Part shown: in pieces, positions 63,451 through 64,000 of the stretch
How positions within the stretch are numbered: the first letter of the stretch is position 1
Layout: the number at the start of each line of letters is the position of its first letter
Translations under genes and position numbers: made by a program
Notes under the pieces: generated by a model
What the model was told of the DNA's origin: nothing
Database searches by the model: none
The model's input: the letters and a program-made list of their open reading frames with translations, nothing else
Assembly (NCBI GenBank): GCA_031553615.1
Contig: JAVBLJ010000009.1
Span: 1-64,000, forward strand
Direction of reading: 5' to 3'
Source of the DNA: WQXF01 sp031553615
GTDB lineage: Bacteria > Bacillota > Clostridia > Christensenellales > Aristaeellaceae
DNA length: 64,000 bases

Positions 63451-64000
63451 ATGAAATCGCAGAACAAAATGCAGCTAAAATCTTGGCGCCGTTTCCTTTC
63501 CATGACTCTGGTGGTTTTGATGGTTTTTGCCTCGATGCCGGTTCACGGCTACGCAGCGGATGCAGAGTTGGTGCCCGCTCCGGTGCAGGAGCAGGCGGAA
63601 GAGATCATCGAAGTCGCTCCGCTGCCTGAAGTGACCGAGGGACTCAAGGCCTGGGTCATCAAGCATCAAAAGCTGGTGGGGGATGAAGAATTCCTGACCG
63701 ACGAGTACTTCCTCCAATTCTACGATGAGTACATGGCTGTGATCGCGGCGAATCCGGTGGATGGCGACATCGCGGATTACGTGGATGGCGGCGCCGGATC
63801 GCTGGATGGCGATGCTCCCGTGGATGGGATCACCGAACCCGGCTCCGAAGAGGGCGACAACTTCTTCGCGGATGAAGAAGAGAGCTTCGATGACTTCGAG
63901 GACGAGACCGAAGAGGAAGTCATCGATGAGACCGCCGATGAGACCGAAGAGGAAGTCATCGATGAGATCGCCGACGAGACCTCGGACGAAAGCATTGTTG
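63451..64000 (+). CDS. Acidic secreted protein, N-terminal part (cut by window end)
   Basis: An open frame from ATG 63451 to the window end, 183 residues seen. A signal peptide with a long basic N-terminus (RR at about residues 13-14, hydrophobic core, cleavage near GYAAD) leads into a short ordered region (KAWVIKHQKLVGDEEFL) and then a highly acidic, repetitive tail rich in Glu, Asp, Thr and Ile. A 12-residue unit, ETEEEVIDETAD, is repeated. The ribosome site is AAGGGGG, ten bases upstream. It is probably a large surface protein whose main domains lie beyond the window; no family can be named. Confidence 0.85.
   Translation, partial: MKSQNKMQLKSWRRFLSMTLVVLMVFASMPVHGYAADAELVPAPVQEQAEEIIEVAPLPEVTEGLKAWVIKHQKLVGDEEFLTDEYFLQFYDEYMAVIAANPVDGDIADYVDGGAGSLDGDAPVDGITEPGSEEGDNFFADEEESFDDFEDETEEEVIDETADETEEEVIDEIADETSDESIV
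63904..63975 (+). repeat. 36-bp tandem repeat in the acidic protein gene
   Basis: Two near-identical 36-bp units (63904-63939 and 63940-63975) encode ETEEEVIDETAD and ETEEEVIDEIAD, differing at two bases. A third, diverged unit starts at 63976. Confidence 0.85.

Overview
The window looks like a chromosomal contig from a GC-rich member of the Firmicutes, probably class Clostridia. The evidence is near-consensus sigma-A promoters (TTGACA, 16-18 bp, TATAAT), strong AGGAGG-type ribosome binding sites, many GTG/TTG starts, a YhcN/YlaJ-type lipoprotein of spore formers, RpiR and LacI regulators, a CpsB/CpsD-type kinase-phosphatase pair and Clostridia-type families (DUF5058, DUF1854 with ABC half-transporters). 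I see no phage genes, transposase, CRISPR array or rRNA. One tRNA, tRNA-Arg(CCG), lies at the left edge.

Layout. 0.3-7.5 kb: tRNA-Arg, an Lhr-type large helicase and a YfhO-type membrane protein. 7.5-11.6 kb: an operon of a DUF5058 membrane protein, a secreted HExxH protein, a second membrane protein and an M20 peptidase. 11.7-16.8 kb: a TetR-controlled efflux operon (TetR, ABC ATPase, FtsX-like permease, HlyD-like adaptor) with a clear promoter and palindromic operator. 16.8-18.5 kb: a Gfo/Idh/MocA oxidoreductase and a small membrane protein. 18.7-22.4 kb: an ion-pumping island, with a K+-independent-type membrane pyrophosphatase, a Na+-decarboxylase beta subunit and a 49-residue gamma-like subunit. 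22.4-27.9 kb (minus): two ABC half-transporters with N-terminal sensor-like domains and zinc ribbons around a DUF1854 protein, behind a structured leader. 28-31.4 kb (plus): a long hairpin-rich leader, a secreted protein, then Wzz-like, BY-kinase and PHP-phosphatase genes without glycosyltransferases.

31.7-34.8 kb: an ABC importer (PF04392-type binding protein plus a fused permease-ATPase). 34.9-38.8 kb: RpiR regulator, HI0933-type flavoprotein and uridine-kinase-like protein in overlapping frames. 38.9-46.2 kb: lipoprotein, lactonase, gene remnant, second Gfo/Idh/MocA protein, PstS-like binding protein, leucine-rich-repeat/SH3 surface protein and DsbA-like protein. 46.2-59.7 kb: carbohydrate region, with a secreted pullulanase divergent from malEFG-like transporter genes, an accessory membrane protein, a LacI regulator, a GH123/DUF6067-like hydrolase and two GH29 alpha-L-fucosidases; no transporter ATPase (MsmX/MalK type) is present. 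59.8-64 kb: ComEA-like protein, a 779-residue secreted protein made of about 22 tandem repeats, and the start of an acidic secreted protein cut by the window end.

The most interesting items are the ABC-DUF1854-ABC unit with its structured leader, the roughly 300-nt leader at 28.0-28.3 kb, a dispersed palindromic repeat family in three intergenic places, the DUF5058/metallopeptidase operon, and the tandem-repeat protein. All assignments come from reading the sequence; no database search was possible.
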